Shown here: positions 28,602-38,442 of the stretch, in pieces | Layout of the letters: the number at the start of each line of letters is the position of its first letter | How positions within the stretch are numbered: the first letter of the stretch is position 1 | DNA from: Sulfitobacter sediminilitoris | GTDB taxonomy: Bacteria; Pseudomonadota; Alphaproteobacteria; Rhodobacterales; Rhodobacteraceae | NCBI RefSeq assembly: GCF_010667575.1 | Contig: NZ_JAABNT010000008.1 | Location: 62,001 to 126,000 of the forward strand | Direction of reading: 5' to 3' | Length of the DNA stretch: 64,000 nt | The notes under the pieces: generated by a model | Told to the model about the DNA's origin: nothing | The model's input: the letters and a program-made list of their open reading frames with translations, nothing else | Databases searched by the model: none | Translations under genes and position numbers: made by a program

Positions 28602-29366
28602 ATGACCCAAGTAGTTGCAGCAGATTTTCAGGTCAGGCTGTCCCAGTCGTCCGAGGACCTTTGGGCCGCTCAAAGGCTACGCTATGATGTATTCATCAAG
28701 GAATTGGGCGGAAGCGGGGCCATGGTGGATCATCACCATAAGCTTGAGAAAGACGCGCTTGACCCGTTCGTTGACCATCTTCTGCTAGAGGACCGCCGCA
28801 AGGGCAAAGTGGTTGGCGTCTACCGTTTGATGCGTCCAGAACAGGCGCAGAAGGCCGGACGCTATTACTCTGAGGCTGAGTATGATTTGGAACCCCTGCT
28901 GTGCTCTGGCAGGCGTATTCTTGAGCTGGGTCGGTCCTGTCTGCATCCCGACTACCGGGGCGGGGTCGGGATGCACCATCTCTGGTCTGGCCTCGCGCGT
29001 TATGTGGCACAGCATGACATTCAGATTCTTTTTGGCGTTGCCAGCTTTCATGGCACGAACGCTCAAGCATTGGCAGCGCCGCTGTCGCTGTTGCACCACC
29101 GCCATCTTGCGCCTCCGGAACTCCGCGTGCGCGCAAAGGGTAAATCGTTTCAGAACATGGACTTGATAGAGGAAGTCAAGCTGGATCGTAAGGCTGCGAT
29201 GATGCAAATACCCAGTTTGATCAAAGCGTATCTGCGCCTTGGCGGCTGCGTGGGCGAAGGGGCATTTATCGATCATGCGTTCAACACAACCGACGTGTGC
29301 CTGATCATGGACACCGCCCAGATGTCTGAACGGCAGATGCGAATCTATTCAGGCAGACAGGCATGA
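28602..29366 (+). CDS. olsB: L-ornithine N-alpha-acyltransferase
   Basis: 254-residue OlsB of the acyl-ACP-dependent GNAT-like family. Conserved stretches are QRLRYDVFIKELG at the N-terminus, VGVYRLMRPEQA, and ELGRSCLHPDYRGG. The enzyme transfers a 3-hydroxyacyl chain to ornithine, the first step of ornithine-lipid synthesis. ATG at 28602 follows AGGAGGG by 13 bases and overlaps olsA at its end (ATGA). The olsB-olsA order makes phosphorus-free membrane lipids likely in this organism, as known in roseobacters. Confidence 0.92.
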   Translation: MTQVVAADFQVRLSQSSEDLWAAQRLRYDVFIKELGGSGAMVDHHHKLEKDALDPFVDHLLLEDRRKGKVVGVYRLMRPEQAQKAGRYYSEAEYDLEPLLCSGRRILELGRSCLHPDYRGGVGMHHLWSGLARYVAQHDIQILFGVASFHGTNAQALAAPLSLLHHRHLAPPELRVRAKGKSFQNMDLIEEVKLDRKAAMMQIPSLIKAYLRLGGCVGEGAFIDHAFNTTDVCLIMDTAQMSERQMRIYSGRQA

Positions 29367-30190
29367 GCCAGACTTGGCAAAGCGATACCCCTCCATATCA
29401 TCCGCCAATCACTCTGGCTGGGTGGCTGCGTGTCTTTCTCAGGACAATACCACTTGTCATGCTGGTCTTTGGCGGGCTTGCGGTTCTTTTGCTGGTGCGG
29501 CTGATTGAGCAACCTTTGTATGGGCTGCATCGGCCATATACCCCGCATATCACCCAGTACGTTTGTCGTTGGGCGTTGCGCATTCTGGGTATTCGTCACG
29601 CGGTCACCGGCACACCGATGGAGGGCAGGGGAGCCGTTGTTGCGAACCATTCTTCATGGTTGGATATCTTTGCGCTTAACGTCGCCAAGCGGATCTATTT
29701 CGTGTCAAAATCCGAAGTGGCCCGCTGGCCGGGCATTGGTTGGCTGGCCCGCGCCACGGGAACTGTCTTTATCGTGCGCGATCCGGCGCAAGCGCGGCAG
29801 CAAACGCAGGTCTTGCAGGACAGACTGCTTGCCGGGCACAAGTTGCTGTTTTTCCCTGAGGGCACCAGCACGGACGGGCTTCAGGTACTGGCGTTCAAAA
29901 GCACGCTGTTTCAAGCGTTTTTCGCGCCTGAGCTCAAAGACAAAATCGCGGTGCAGCCCGTATCGGTCATTTACCACGCGCCTGAGGGGACTGAGCGACG
30001 GTTTTATGGCTGGTGGGGCGACATGACCTTTGGGGCGCACCTGCTGTCCACGCTGGCGTCTGGGCGGCAGGGTCGGATTGATGTCATCTATCATACGCCG
30101 TTGCCAGTCGCGGATTATGCCAATCGCAAGGCACTGGCGCAGGCCTGTGAAGAGGCCGTGCGCAAGGGGCATTTGTCCAAAGCTGACTGA
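29363..30190 (+). CDS. olsA: Lyso-ornithine lipid O-acyltransferase
   Basis: 275-residue PlsC-type acyltransferase. An N-terminal membrane helix (PLVMLVFGGLAVLLLVRLI) is followed by the catalytic NHSSWLD (H-x4-D form) near residue 94 and the glycerophosphate-type block FFPEGTSTDG near 169. It adds the second acyl chain to lyso-ornithine lipid, and may also act in phosphatidic acid synthesis. Start overlaps the olsB stop. It is convergent with the PA14-like gene with only three bases between the stops. Confidence 0.9.
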   Translation: MSQTWQSDTPPYHPPITLAGWLRVFLRTIPLVMLVFGGLAVLLLVRLIEQPLYGLHRPYTPHITQYVCRWALRILGIRHAVTGTPMEGRGAVVANHSSWLDIFALNVAKRIYFVSKSEVARWPGIGWLARATGTVFIVRDPAQARQQTQVLQDRLLAGHKLLFFPEGTSTDGLQVLAFKSTLFQAFFAPELKDKIAVQPVSVIYHAPEGTERRFYGWWGDMTFGAHLLSTLASGRQGRIDVIYHTPLPVADYANRKALAQACEEAVRKGHLSKAD

Positions 30191-30193
30191 CGC

Positions 30194-30763
30194 CTAGTCG
30201 ATATGGGCGAAGGCAGAGTCAGGCACGGGTCCCATTCTGCCACCCACGTTCCAGTCCATCGCAAGGCAAGCCGTGCCTTTGCGCTGAAAATATGTGGCTT
30301 CAAGTGCATACCAGCCAGCCGACGGCACGATCACGTCCTGCTCACCAGCAGGCTCGCAAGCGTGGATTTCATCATAAAGCGCGATCTGCTTCCCGCCGAT
30401 GCTGGCGACGATCCCGTCATTGCTAAAGACGTTGACGGTATAGGTGCCAGGGGCATCAAATCGGATGAAGCCGCTGATGGCGGCGGCGACTTTCTGGCTC
30501 TTTCGAGAGGTCAGGGTGAGGTCGCCCTCGCTGTTGTCTTCATAAGACAGGCCGCGCAGAGGTGGCCCCCGGCGTGCCTTTCTTAATCCTGCTTTTGCGT
30601 CCTTGAGGGTTCGGACGTCACCGGGATAGCCATAAGACACGGCCAGACCCGGAGACAGATCGCCGACAGACGGTTGCGGGTTGGCGGGGCTAAGGGTGAC
30701 AGGGGCTGCGAAGGCAGGTACAGCGATTGCAAGGGCGGCAAGAGAGACAGCGCATTTCAGCAT
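30194..30763 (-). CDS. Exported PA14-like domain protein
   Basis: 189-residue protein with a signal peptide (LKCAVSLAALAIAVPAFAA, cleavage near residue 20). The body has GFIRFDAPGTYTVNVFSNDGIVASIGGKQIA and AGWYALEATYFQRKGTACLAMDW, which is the beta-sandwich pattern of PA14 carbohydrate-binding domains (F-x-x-x-GxYxFxxxSDDG in relatives). The two Cys in the mature part could form a disulfide. It likely sits in the periplasm or outer surface and binds glycan. It is divergent from rpsB across a 263-base gap. Confidence 0.7.
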   Translation of the reverse strand: MLKCAVSLAALAIAVPAFAAPVTLSPANPQPSVGDLSPGLAVSYGYPGDVRTLKDAKAGLRKARRGPPLRGLSYEDNSEGDLTLTSRKSQKVAAAISGFIRFDAPGTYTVNVFSNDGIVASIGGKQIALYDEIHACEPAGEQDVIVPSAGWYALEATYFQRKGTACLAMDWNVGGRMGPVPDSAFAHID

Positions 30764-30878
30764 GGTAGATCCTTAAAGATAGACGTTTCAGCTCTGAGTT
30801 TGCGTCAATTCCCACGGCTATGTCCATGGAAATCGCGACCATCTGGACGGCTGGCAATAAACCGTCAGAAATACCCTC

Positions 30879-30961
30879 TTGTACCCTCGGCCAAACCGGC
30901 CTATACGCCGCGCATTCAAACCCGCAGTCGGGGTTGGGCCTTTTGGGGAGAAATCCCAAAA
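30879..30961 (+). promoter_or_regulatory. rpsB promoter and leader hairpin
   Basis: TTGTAC at 30879-30884 and TATACG at 30902-30907 are 17 bases apart. The leader of about 110 bases contains a hairpin, TTTTGGG (30941-30947) with CCCAAAA (30955-30961) around a 7-base loop. It lies where S2 autoregulation acts on rpsB-tsf mRNA in other bacteria; whether this stem takes part is unknown. Confidence 0.5.
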
Positions 30962-31026
30962 CGTCCGCCGGTTGGCAGGAACCCCTGTCATACCCCCGAT
31001 GAGGCTAAACCGGAAAGGAAACGGAC

Positions 31027-31896
31027 ATGGCTCTTCCCGAGTTCTCCATGCGCCAATTGCTTGAAGCAGGCGTTCACTTTGGTCACCAGACGCAGCGTTG
31101 GAACCCCCGTATGGGTCCCTTCATCTATGGCGCGCGCAACGGCATCCACATCATGGACCTGACACAGACTGTTCCAATGCTGGATCAGGCGCTGCAGGTC
31201 ATTCGTGACACCGTCGCCAAGGGCGGCAGCATTCTTTTTGTTGGCACCAAGCGTCAGGCTGCACAGCCGATCGCCGAAGCCGCAGAGAAATGCGCACAGT
31301 ATTACATGAACCACCGCTGGCTGGGTGGCACGCTGACCAACTGGCAGACTGTGTCCAAGTCCATCAACCGTCTGAAGTCCATCGACGAACAGTCCGAGCG
31401 TGGCTTTGAAGGTCTGACCAAGAAAGAGCGTCTGGGCATGGAGCGTGACCAGGGCAAGCTGCAGGCGTCCCTTGGCGGCATCCGCGAAATGGGCGGCCGT
31501 CCTGACCTGATCTTCGTCATCGACGTCAAGAAAGAAGCGCTGGCTGTTGCCGAAGCCAACAAGCTGGGCATCCCGGTTGTGGCCGTGGTTGACACCAACT
31601 GCTCGCCCGACGGCATCGACTACATCATTCCGGGCAACGACGACGCGGCCCGTGCGATTTCGCTTTACTGCGATCTGGCAGCCCGCGCGGCACTTGACGG
31701 CATGTCCGCGCAATTGGGTGCGGCTGGTGTTGATCTGGGTGCGATGGAAGAAGCCCCTGCCGAGGAAGCGCTGGAAAGCACTGGCGTAGAGGTCGGCAAT
31801 GCCTCCTCCGAGACCGCGTCCAACGACGCGATGGCCAAGGATGCGCCGCTCGACATCGAATCCAAGCAGGAAACAGTTGAAAAAGCCGAAGGCTGA
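31027..31896 (+). CDS. rpsB: Ribosomal protein S2 with acidic C-terminal tail
   Basis: 289-residue S2. Core signatures are [22 protein letters not shown] at the start and [38 protein letters not shown] block in the middle. It is about 45 residues longer than E. coli S2; the extra is an Ala/Glu-rich, flexible acidic tail after residue 235, as common in alphaproteobacteria. AAAGGAAACGG precedes the ATG. It forms an operon with tsf 78 bases downstream. Confidence 0.98.
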   Translation: MALPEFSMRQLLEAGVHFGHQTQRWNPRMGPFIYGARNGIHIMDLTQTVPMLDQALQVIRDTVAKGGSILFVGTKRQAAQPIAEAAEKCAQYYMNHRWLGGTLTNWQTVSKSINRLKSIDEQSERGFEGLTKKERLGMERDQGKLQASLGGIREMGGRPDLIFVIDVKKEALAVAEANKLGIPVVAVVDTNCSPDGIDYIIPGNDDAARAISLYCDLAARAALDGMSAQLGAAGVDLGAMEEAPAEEALESTGVEVGNASSETASNDAMAKDAPLDIESKQETVEKAEG

Positions 31897-31974
31897 ACAA
31901 CCGTTTTACAGCTTTGACATTCGGGGCAGGGTGACCTGCCCCTTCGATCTTACCTTACACAGGAGAACCAAGAG

Positions 31975-32850
31975 ATGGCGATTACAGCATCTATGGTGAA
32001 GGAACTGCGCGACAGCACCGGCGCAGGCATGATGGACGCCAAGAAGGCGCTGACCGAGAACGACGGCGACATGGAAGCGGCGGTTGATTGGCTGCGCACC
32101 AAGGGTCTGGCCAAGGCGGCCAAGAAATCCGGTCGTACGGCGGCTGAAGGTCTGGTTGCGGTCAAGGTTGACGGCGGTCACGGCATTGCGGTCGAGGTGA
32201 ACTCCGAGACCGACTTTGTTGCCAAGAACGCGGACTTCCAGAAAATGGTGTCCAGCATTGCCGACACCGCCCTGACAGTCTCTGACGTTGACGCGCTCAA
32301 GGGCGCTGAAATTGGCGGCAAATCCGTTGAGACCATGATTACCGACGCGATTGCGACCATTGGTGAGAACATGTCAGTGCGCCGCATGGCCGCCATCGAC
32401 GGGGAGACTGTTGTTTCCTACGTTCACAACGCAGCGGCCCCCGGCATGGGCAGCATCGGTGTTTTGGTGGCCATGACAGGCGGCGACGAAGCATTTGGCA
32501 AGCAGGTTGCGATGCACATCGCTGCGACCAATCCTGCGTCCCTGTCCGAGGACGATCTGGACCCAGCCGTTGTCGAAAAAGAAAAGCAGGTCCAGATGGA
32601 CATCGCGCGCGAATCCGGCAAGCCGGAAGCTGTCATTGAAAAGATGATCGTCGGGCGCATGAAAAAGTACATGTCCGAAGTGACACTGGTAAACCAGCAG
32701 TTCGTGGTGAACCCCGATGTGACAGTGGGCGATGCCGCCAAAGAAGCAGGTGCAACCATCACCGGTTACGTGCGTCTGGAAGTGGGCGAGGGCATCGAGG
32801 TCGTGAAAGAAGACTTCGCAGCCGAGGTGGCAAAAGCTGCTCAAGGCTGA
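31975..32850 (+). CDS. tsf: Elongation factor Ts
   Basis: 291-residue EF-Ts. The N-terminal UBA-like region is [24 protein letters not shown], and the nucleotide-exchange segment [12 protein letters not shown] follows near residue 77. It recycles EF-Tu-GDP. Usual gene order rpsB-tsf and a strong terminator downstream. Confidence 0.98.
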   Translation: MAITASMVKELRDSTGAGMMDAKKALTENDGDMEAAVDWLRTKGLAKAAKKSGRTAAEGLVAVKVDGGHGIAVEVNSETDFVAKNADFQKMVSSIADTALTVSDVDALKGAEIGGKSVETMITDAIATIGENMSVRRMAAIDGETVVSYVHNAAAPGMGSIGVLVAMTGGDEAFGKQVAMHIAATNPASLSEDDLDPAVVEKEKQVQMDIARESGKPEAVIEKMIVGRMKKYMSEVTLVNQQFVVNPDVTVGDAAKEAGATITGYVRLEVGEGIEVVKEDFAAEVAKAAQG

Positions 32851-32872
32851 TCTCAGTACCAAGAGTTAATAA

Positions 32873-32908
32873 GGGCGGCGCAAGCGATTGCGCCGCCCCA
32901 TTTCTTTG
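32873..32908 (+). terminator. Rho-independent terminator of rpsB-tsf
   Basis: GGGCGGCGCAA (32873-32883) and TTGCGCCGCCC (32888-32898) form a perfect 11-pair stem with a GCGA tetraloop, followed by CATTTCTTTG. Confidence 0.85.
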
Positions 32909-33207
32909 CCGAAAGTAAAACGGGCAGACCACGCTGCCACGTGATCCACCCGCACCCAAAGCCGAGATCTTTGGGGTCTAGTCTGATCCGGCAAGTTCGG
33001 GCGGATCAATGCGCCCGAAATTGGTCCGGTACTCATAAGAGCCTTGCAATCACAAGGGTTTATAAGCAGTTGTTCCCTTGGTCCAACCAATTAGCGGCAA
33101 CATATTGACCTTGCGTCATTACCCGAATTTTCACCAGTAAGGGATTCCTTACCTTCGTGAATAAACAAGGGGAACAACGGCGCCTGCGCCTCAGATATGA
33201 CGATTCT
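32909..33207. other. Long intergenic region with orphan hairpins
   Basis: No coding potential is seen in the roughly 300 bases between the tsf terminator and the luxR-like gene end. Two stems stand out: TTCGGGCG/CGCCCGAA at 32996-33019 with an 8-base loop, and GTAAGG/CCTTAC at 33137-33152 with a GATT loop. The second may help end luxR transcription from the minus strand. The first has no obvious owner and could belong to a small RNA. Neither has a T tract. Confidence 0.35.
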
Positions 33208-33963
33208 TCAAGCGTCCAGGACGAACATCTGGTTCGCAAAGGCTGCCTTCAGCACCGCTTGCGCGGTTGTCTCGACCGCCAGTGCCTCTCGGGCCAGGCG
33301 CAGGTGCTTTTCAACAGTCGCTGAGGTCAGACCCATCAGAACCGCGATGTCCTGCATGGTTTTGCCATCGCCAACCCATTCCAGCGCCTCACGTTGGCGC
33401 GGCGTCAAAGAGCGATTGGGCGCCGTATAGGGCAGGGTGAGGATCTTAAGATGAGCAATGTCATTCATCAGCTTGATATCATTGCCATGCTCAGCCCAGA
33501 CCGCGTCAATGTCTTCCTGTGTCAGATCAGGGCGCGCTGTCAGGGCAATCGCACCTTTTGAGCGTGCCGAGATGGATTTAAAGCTGACCGTATAGCCCGC
33601 ATGCACATCCATGCGCCGGTTAAACTCGATCACGCGCTCTTCAGCCGGGGTCATGGCCTGTTCGCGGGCCATTTCGTGCAGAACGGTCCAGCTGCAGGCG
33701 CCATCATGGGTCAGGGCCCATCGCACCATGGGCGCATGATAATAAAGCCCTTTACCAAGAAACTCGTCCGTGTACTCGCGACTGTGATTGGTCAGGATGA
33801 CAAAGTCTTCTGGGTCACCCAGCGAGGTCGACGTGCGATACCGGGTAAAGCCATATATCAGGCGGTCAAATCCGTACTCAGCCATCTTCTGCGTATGCGT
33901 TTCCCATAACTCCTCAATGGACGGGCATCGCGCTACTGTATGAAGATAATCTCTTAAACTCAT
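33208..33963 (-). CDS. LuxR-type autoinducer-binding regulator (solo)
   Basis: 251-residue quorum-sensing-type regulator. An N-terminal autoinducer-binding-like domain (about 1-170) is followed by a GerE-type helix-turn-helix, SLTPRQREALEWVGDGKTMQDIAVLMGLTSATVEKHL. In the ligand domain the usual Tyr-x3-DP-V motif reads YYHAPMVRWA: the Asp that contacts the homoserine-lactone amide is Ala. No luxI gene occurs in the window, so it is a solo receptor, perhaps for another ligand. Its ATG overlaps the aroQ stop (ATGA) on the minus strand, so the two are co-translated. Confidence 0.88.
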   Translation of the reverse strand: MSLRDYLHTVARCPSIEELWETHTQKMAEYGFDRLIYGFTRYRTSTSLGDPEDFVILTNHSREYTDEFLGKGLYYHAPMVRWALTHDGACSWTVLHEMAREQAMTPAEERVIEFNRRMDVHAGYTVSFKSISARSKGAIALTARPDLTQEDIDAVWAEHGNDIKLMNDIAHLKILTLPYTAPNRSLTPRQREALEWVGDGKTMQDIAVLMGLTSATVEKHLRLAREALAVETTAQAVLKAAFANQMFVLDA

Positions 33964-34400
33964 GTGCTTATCAGGCGTTCCGCAAGCGCTTCCAGTGCCA
34001 GAACATAGCCCTTGGAACCAAAGCCGCAGATCTGACCCAGTGCGACGGGCGCAATGTAAGAGGTATGGCGGAAGGTTTCGCGGGCATGGATATTGCTCAG
34101 ATGTACCTCGACGACGGGCAATTCAACGGAAGCAATCGCATCCATCAGGGCAATGGACGTATGGGTGTAAGCACCTGCGTTCAGGATAATACCGGCGTGT
34201 GAACTTTTTGCCGCATGTATCTGATCTATCAGCGTTCCTTCGTGATTGCTTTGCTCGAAGGCAATGCTCAGTCCAAGGTCTTTTGCGGCAGCGTCGCACA
34301 TCTGTTCGATGTCTTTCAACGTCGTTGCGCCGTAGACTTCCGGCTGGCGTGTGCCAAGCAGGTTCAGGTTTGGGCCATTGAGAATTAAGATAGATGGCAT
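33960..34400 (-). CDS. aroQ: Type II 3-dehydroquinate dehydratase
   Basis: 146-residue AroQ with the N-terminal signature ILNGPNLNLLGTRQPEVYG, whose Arg and Tyr are catalytic, ILNAGAYTHTSIAL and EVHLSNIHARETFRHTSY with the active His. It makes 3-dehydroshikimate in the shikimate pathway, forming the usual dodecamer. Overlap with the downstream LuxR gene on the same strand is unusual and links an aromatic-pathway enzyme to a signalling regulator. Confidence 0.97.
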   Translation of the reverse strand: MPSILILNGPNLNLLGTRQPEVYGATTLKDIEQMCDAAAKDLGLSIAFEQSNHEGTLIDQIHAAKSSHAGIILNAGAYTHTSIALMDAIASVELPVVEVHLSNIHARETFRHTSYIAPVALGQICGFGSKGYVLALEALAERLIST

Positions 34401-34486
34401 GGGGCGCTCTCACTTTTGATGATCACAGTTAAGGCCGCAGGGGGCGACGTGTCCAGCGTCGCACAGACAGAACAGCGGCAATACCC

Positions 34487-34586
34487 TGCAATTGTTGCAA
34501 AAAGCAGCGCGCACCGGGATATGATACACTTCTTGTAATCAGTATTATGTAACTAATATGGTGGCTCCGATCGTGATCGACGATCG
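34487..34586. promoter_or_regulatory. aroQ/acsA-like divergent control region with two palindromes
   Basis: The 296-base gap between aroQ and the acyl-CoA ligase operon contains TGCAA-TTG-TTGCA at 34487-34499 and a longer imperfect palindrome, CGATCGT at 34568-34574 with ACGATCG at 34580-34586, five bases between. Either may be an operator for one of the divergent transcripts. They are visible in sequence; no regulator can be assigned. Confidence 0.35.
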
Positions 34587-34696
34587 CTAATCCAGCAGAT
34601 GCACATTTACCTGCTGTGTGGGATTGATCTTCGTCAGTCCGGCCCCTCCCAGCCTTGGTATGCACAAACAACTGCTGATCAAAGGAGTCTGCTGGC

Positions 34697-36442
34697 ATGG
34701 CTGACAATCTGATCGTCAAAGACGCGGCTTTAGCGCGCGTGGCGAATTTATCTGACTACGACGCCACACGCGCGACGTTCTCATGGGACAGCGCGCGCGC
34801 GCAAATCGACGGGCTGTCAGGTGGACGGCTGAACATCGCGCATGAGGCCATCGATCGGCACGTCGCAACCGGCCACGGAGATCAGATCGCGCTGCGCTGG
34901 ATCGCCAAGTCCGGTGACCGGACCGACCTGACCTATGCTGACCTCCAGAAGCAGACCAACCGCTTTGCCAATGTGCTTATTAGCAGCGGCATCGGACGCG
35001 GCGACAAGGTCTATGCGCTTTTGGGCCGCGTGCCGGAACTCTATGTCGCGGCCCTCGGAACACTAAAGGCTGGCGCAGTCTTTTGCCCGCTGTTCTCAGC
35101 GTTTGGCCCGGAGCCGATTCAATCGCGGATGGAGATCGGCGGTGCGAATGCGGTGATCACCTCAGGGCGTCTTTACAAGCGCAAGCTCAAGGCGCTGCGG
35201 GAACACTTGCCAGAATTACGCGAAGTCTTTCTGACAGACGGTCAACATGACAGCACGCACGATCTGGCCGAGTTAATGGCGCAGGCATCTGACAGCTTTG
35301 AAACTGTCGCGATGAACCCAGAGGACCCTGCGTTGTTGCATTTCACGTCTGGCACGACTGGTAAGCCCAAGGGAGTGAGCCACGTGCACGAAGCGGTCCT
35401 CGCGCACCATGTGACAGGCCGCTTCGCGCTGGATCTGAAACCCGGTGACGTTTTTTGGTGTACCGCTGATCCTGGATGGGTAACCGGTACGTCCTACGGG
35501 GTTGTCGCACCGTTGACGAACCGTACCACGATGATCGTGGACGAGGCAGAATTTGACGTGACGCGCTGGTATGACACGCTGGCGCGCGAAGCGGTGAACG
35601 TTTGGTATACGGCGCCAACTGCCATTCGTATGTTGATGAAAGCGGGCAGTGATGCAGCGCGGGTGCACGAGTACCCTGCCCTGCGGTTCATGGCGAGCGT
35701 GGGTGAGCCGCTCAATGCAAAAGCTGTGATCTGGGGCCGCGATACGTTTGGCATGCCGTTCCACGACAATTGGTGGCAGACGGAAACCGGCGGCATCATG
35801 ATCGCCAATTTCGCCTCCATGGATGTCAAACCCGGTGCCATGGGCAAACCTTTGCCCGGGATTGAGGCCGGCATTGTGGATGTCACGGGCGACAGCCTGC
35901 GCGAGGTCACCGAACCGATGACGATAGGAGAGCTGGCCTTGCGCCCCGGCTGGCCCTCAATGATGCGCGGTTACCTGCACGAAGAAGAGCGCTATCAGAA
36001 GTGTTTTCGTGATGGCTGGTATCTAAGCGGCGATCTGGCGATGTGCGATGCTGACGGATACTACTGGTTCGTCGGGCGCAGCAAGGATCTGATCAAAAGC
36101 TCGGGCCATCTGATTGGTCCTTTTGAGGTCGAAAGCGCGCTGATGGAGCACGAGGCCGTGGCGGAGGTAGGCGTGATTGGCGTGCCAGATGACACCGCAG
36201 GCGAGATCGTCAAAGCCTATATCGCGCTGAAACCGGGATTTGAGCCAGACGAGGATCTGCGACTTGAACTGCTGGGCCACGCCCGCAAGCGCCTTGGCCC
36301 TGCCGTCGCCCCGCGCGAGATCGCTTTTCGCCAGAACCTGCCCAAGACGCGCAGTGGCAAGATCATGCGCCGCCTTCTCAAGGCGCGCGAACTGGGACTG
36401 CCGGAAGGCGATATTTCAACCTTGGAAAGTGACGAAGCATGA
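34697..36442 (+). CDS. Acetyl-CoA synthetase-like acyl-CoA ligase (AcsA type)
   Basis: 581-residue ANL-superfamily ligase close to the shorter Bacillus-type AcsA. Motif A3 is [18 protein letters not shown]5 [10 protein letters not shown]7 WYLSGDLAM and the A10 Lys lies in [13 protein letters not shown]. It would activate acetate or a short acid to acyl-CoA via acyl-AMP. An AAGGAG lies 11 bases before the ATG. Its stop overlaps the next gene, and three more genes follow with ATGA overlaps, so this is a tightly coupled operon in which the ligase and the 2-oxoacid dehydrogenase both make acyl-CoA. Confidence 0.85.
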   Translation: MADNLIVKDAALARVANLSDYDATRATFSWDSARAQIDGLSGGRLNIAHEAIDRHVATGHGDQIALRWIAKSGDRTDLTYADLQKQTNRFANVLISSGIGRGDKVYALLGRVPELYVAALGTLKAGAVFCPLFSAFGPEPIQSRMEIGGANAVITSGRLYKRKLKALREHLPELREVFLTDGQHDSTHDLAELMAQASDSFETVAMNPEDPALLHFTSGTTGKPKGVSHVHEAVLAHHVTGRFALDLKPGDVFWCTADPGWVTGTSYGVVAPLTNRTTMIVDEAEFDVTRWYDTLAREAVNVWYTAPTAIRMLMKAGSDAARVHEYPALRFMASVGEPLNAKAVIWGRDTFGMPFHDNWWQTETGGIMIANFASMDVKPGAMGKPLPGIEAGIVDVTGDSLREVTEPMTIGELALRPGWPSMMRGYLHEEERYQKCFRDGWYLSGDLAMCDADGYYWFVGRSKDLIKSSGHLIGPFEVESALMEHEAVAEVGVIGVPDDTAGEIVKAYIALKPGFEPDEDLRLELLGHARKRLGPAVAPREIAFRQNLPKTRSGKIMRRLLKARELGLPEGDISTLESDEA

Positions 36443-38442
36443 GTGCACAGACCGAAAAGCCCCGCCTGGACCGTGCCCATGTGCGCGACCTGCTCAAGCG
36501 CATGATCCGGATCCGGCGGTTCGAAGACAAATGCGCCGAGCTTTATACGCAAGAAAAGATCCGAGGCTTTCTGCACCTTTATGACGGTGAAGAAGCGATT
36601 GCAGGCGGCGTCATTCCCCTGCTCACCGCGAAAGACCGTATCGTCGCCACCTACCGCGAACACGGCCATGCGCTGGTGCGCGGCATCCCGATGAATGAGA
36701 TCCTGGCCGAGATGTATGGCAAGGCCGAGGGCTGCGCAGGTGGGCGCGGCGGATCGATGCACCTGTTCAGCCGCGATCACAACTTCTACGGCGGCAATGC
36801 CATCGTTGGCGGCGGCCTGCCCTTGGCGGTCGGCCTTGGGTTGGGGGACCAGATGTCCGGCAGCGGTGGTGTGACGGTTTGCTTCTTTGGTGAAGGCGCA
36901 GTGGCCGAGGGCGAGTTTCATGAAAGCCTCAACCTTGCGGCACTTTGGAACCTTCCGGTGCTGTTTGTCTGTGAAAACAATGGCTACGCCATGGGTTCCG
37001 CGCTGGACTTGACCGAGGCGCAGACGGATATCACCGCCAAGGCGCAAAGTTACGGGATCGAAGCCAGTTCAGTCGATGGAATGGACATCGTTGCCGTCGA
37101 AGTCGCCACACGGCGCGCCCTTGCCGAGATCGGGTCAACCGGCGGACCTCGGTTTCTCGAATGCAAGACATACCGTTTCCGGGCCCATTCCATGTTCGAT
37201 GCCCAGCTCTACCGCTCGAAAGACGAAGTCGCCGCTTGGCGGGAAAAAGGGCCGATTTTGCGGTTCCAGACTTGGGCTGAAAGCTCAGGGCTGCTGCATG
37301 ACACCGATGTGGAAGAGATCACCGCCGAAACGGACGCCGAGATTGCTGAAGCGGTCGCCTTTGCCGAAGCAGGAACGGAAGAGCCGGTTTCGGATCTGAC
37401 CCGTTATGTGATGGCACCAGAACGCCCTGCCCCGCCACCATCCCGGCCTGCTGGCCCCACCGTTCCCACCACCTACCGCGAAGCTGTCAGGGCCGGAATT
37501 ATCGATGCCATGACCCGCGACGATCGCGTTTTCCTGATGGGTGAGGATGTGGGCCGCTATGGTGGTTGCTACGCGGTCAGTAAGGGGTTGCTGGATCAGT
37601 TCGGCCCTGACCGTATCCGCGATACACCGCTGTCGGAGTCCGGGTTTACCGGCGCTGGCATTGGCGCGGCAGCAGCTGGCATGCGCCCAATCGTTGAGCT
37701 GATGACAGTCAATTTCTCTTTGCTTGCCCTTGATCAGATACTGAACACCGCAGCGACGCTTCGGCACATGTCGAACAACCACTTCGGCGTGCCGGTGGTG
37801 ATCCGCATGGCCACCGGTGCAGGCAAACAATTGGCGGCGCAGCATTCGCATAGTCTGGAAGGCTGGTATGCGCATATTCCTGGTCTTCGCGTCTTGGCCC
37901 CGGCGACGATGGAAGACGCCCGCGGGATGCTCTGGACGGCGCTGGAAGACCCTGATCCGGTGCTGATCTTCGAGAACGTGATGCTTTATAACCGCGAAGG
38001 GCCGATTGCGCAGGATGCAGGCCCTGTGGATATCGACCGCGCGATGGTCCGCGCAGAGGGCAAGGACCTGACACTGATCACGTATGGCGGGTCGCTCTTC
38101 AAAACGCTGGATGCAGCCCGTGTGTTGGGGCAGGACGGCATTTCAGCCGAGGTGATCGACCTGCGCAGCCTTCGGCCGCTAGATATGGATACCATCCGCG
38201 CGTCGGTCGCCAAGACGCACCGTGCGTTGATCGTCGATGAGGGATGGCGCAGCGGCAGCTTGGCAGCAGAGATCGGGATGCGGCTGGCCGAAGACTCTTT
38301 CTATGATTTGGACGCCCCCCTTGGGCGGGTCTGCAGCGAAGAGGTCCCCATACCCTATGCACAGCATCTGGAGCAGGCCGCGATCCCGCAGGTCGACAAG
38401 ATCGTGACAGCTGCCCGCAAACTGATGGAAGCCACGCCATGA
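36439..38442 (+). CDS. 2-oxoacid dehydrogenase E1, alpha and beta subunits fused
   Basis: 667-residue fusion. Residues to about 325 are an E1 alpha with the thiamine-diphosphate motif [15 protein letters not shown]...ENN (about 151-180; first Gly-Asp-Gly reads GEG) and YRFRAHSM. A Pro-rich linker ([11 protein letters not shown] near 330-345) joins an E1 beta domain with [30 protein letters not shown] and [11 protein letters not shown]. Normally alpha and beta are separate genes in acetoin, pyruvate or branched-chain dehydrogenases. Sequence resembles acetoin/pyruvate types. No E3 lies in the operon, so a housekeeping lipoamide dehydrogenase must serve. Confidence 0.85.
   Translation: MSAQTEKPRLDRAHVRDLLKRMIRIRRFEDKCAELYTQEKIRGFLHLYDGEEAIAGGVIPLLTAKDRIVATYREHGHALVRGIPMNEILAEMYGKAEGCAGGRGGSMHLFSRDHNFYGGNAIVGGGLPLAVGLGLGDQMSGSGGVTVCFFGEGAVAEGEFHESLNLAALWNLPVLFVCENNGYAMGSALDLTEAQTDITAKAQSYGIEASSVDGMDIVAVEVATRRALAEIGSTGGPRFLECKTYRFRAHSMFDAQLYRSKDEVAAWREKGPILRFQTWAESSGLLHDTDVEEITAETDAEIAEAVAFAEAGTEEPVSDLTRYVMAPERPAPPPSRPAGPTVPTTYREAVRAGIIDAMTRDDRVFLMGEDVGRYGGCYAVSKGLLDQFGPDRIRDTPLSESGFTGAGIGAAAAGMRPIVELMTVNFSLLALDQILNTAATLRHMSNNHFGVPVVIRMATGAGKQLAAQHSHSLEGWYAHIPGLRVLAPATMEDARGMLWTALEDPDPVLIFENVMLYNREGPIAQDAGPVDIDRAMVRAEGKDLTLITYGGSLFKTLDAARVLGQDGISAEVIDLRSLRPLDMDTIRASVAKTHRALIVDEGWRSGSLAAEIGMRLAEDSFYDLDAPLGRVCSEEVPIPYAQHLEQAAIPQVDKIVTAARKLMEATP

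Noticed and set aside
34487..34499. TGCAA-TTG-TTGCA as a RamB/ScfR-type acetate operator
   Set aside because: The motif is only partly like TTTGCAAA-type sites and no such regulator is present; kept only as an unassigned palindrome.
34568..34586. CGATCGT-N5-ACGATCG as a lux box for the LuxR solo
   Set aside because: It lacks the usual 18-20 base lux box pattern and lies upstream of a different operon; regulation cannot be claimed.
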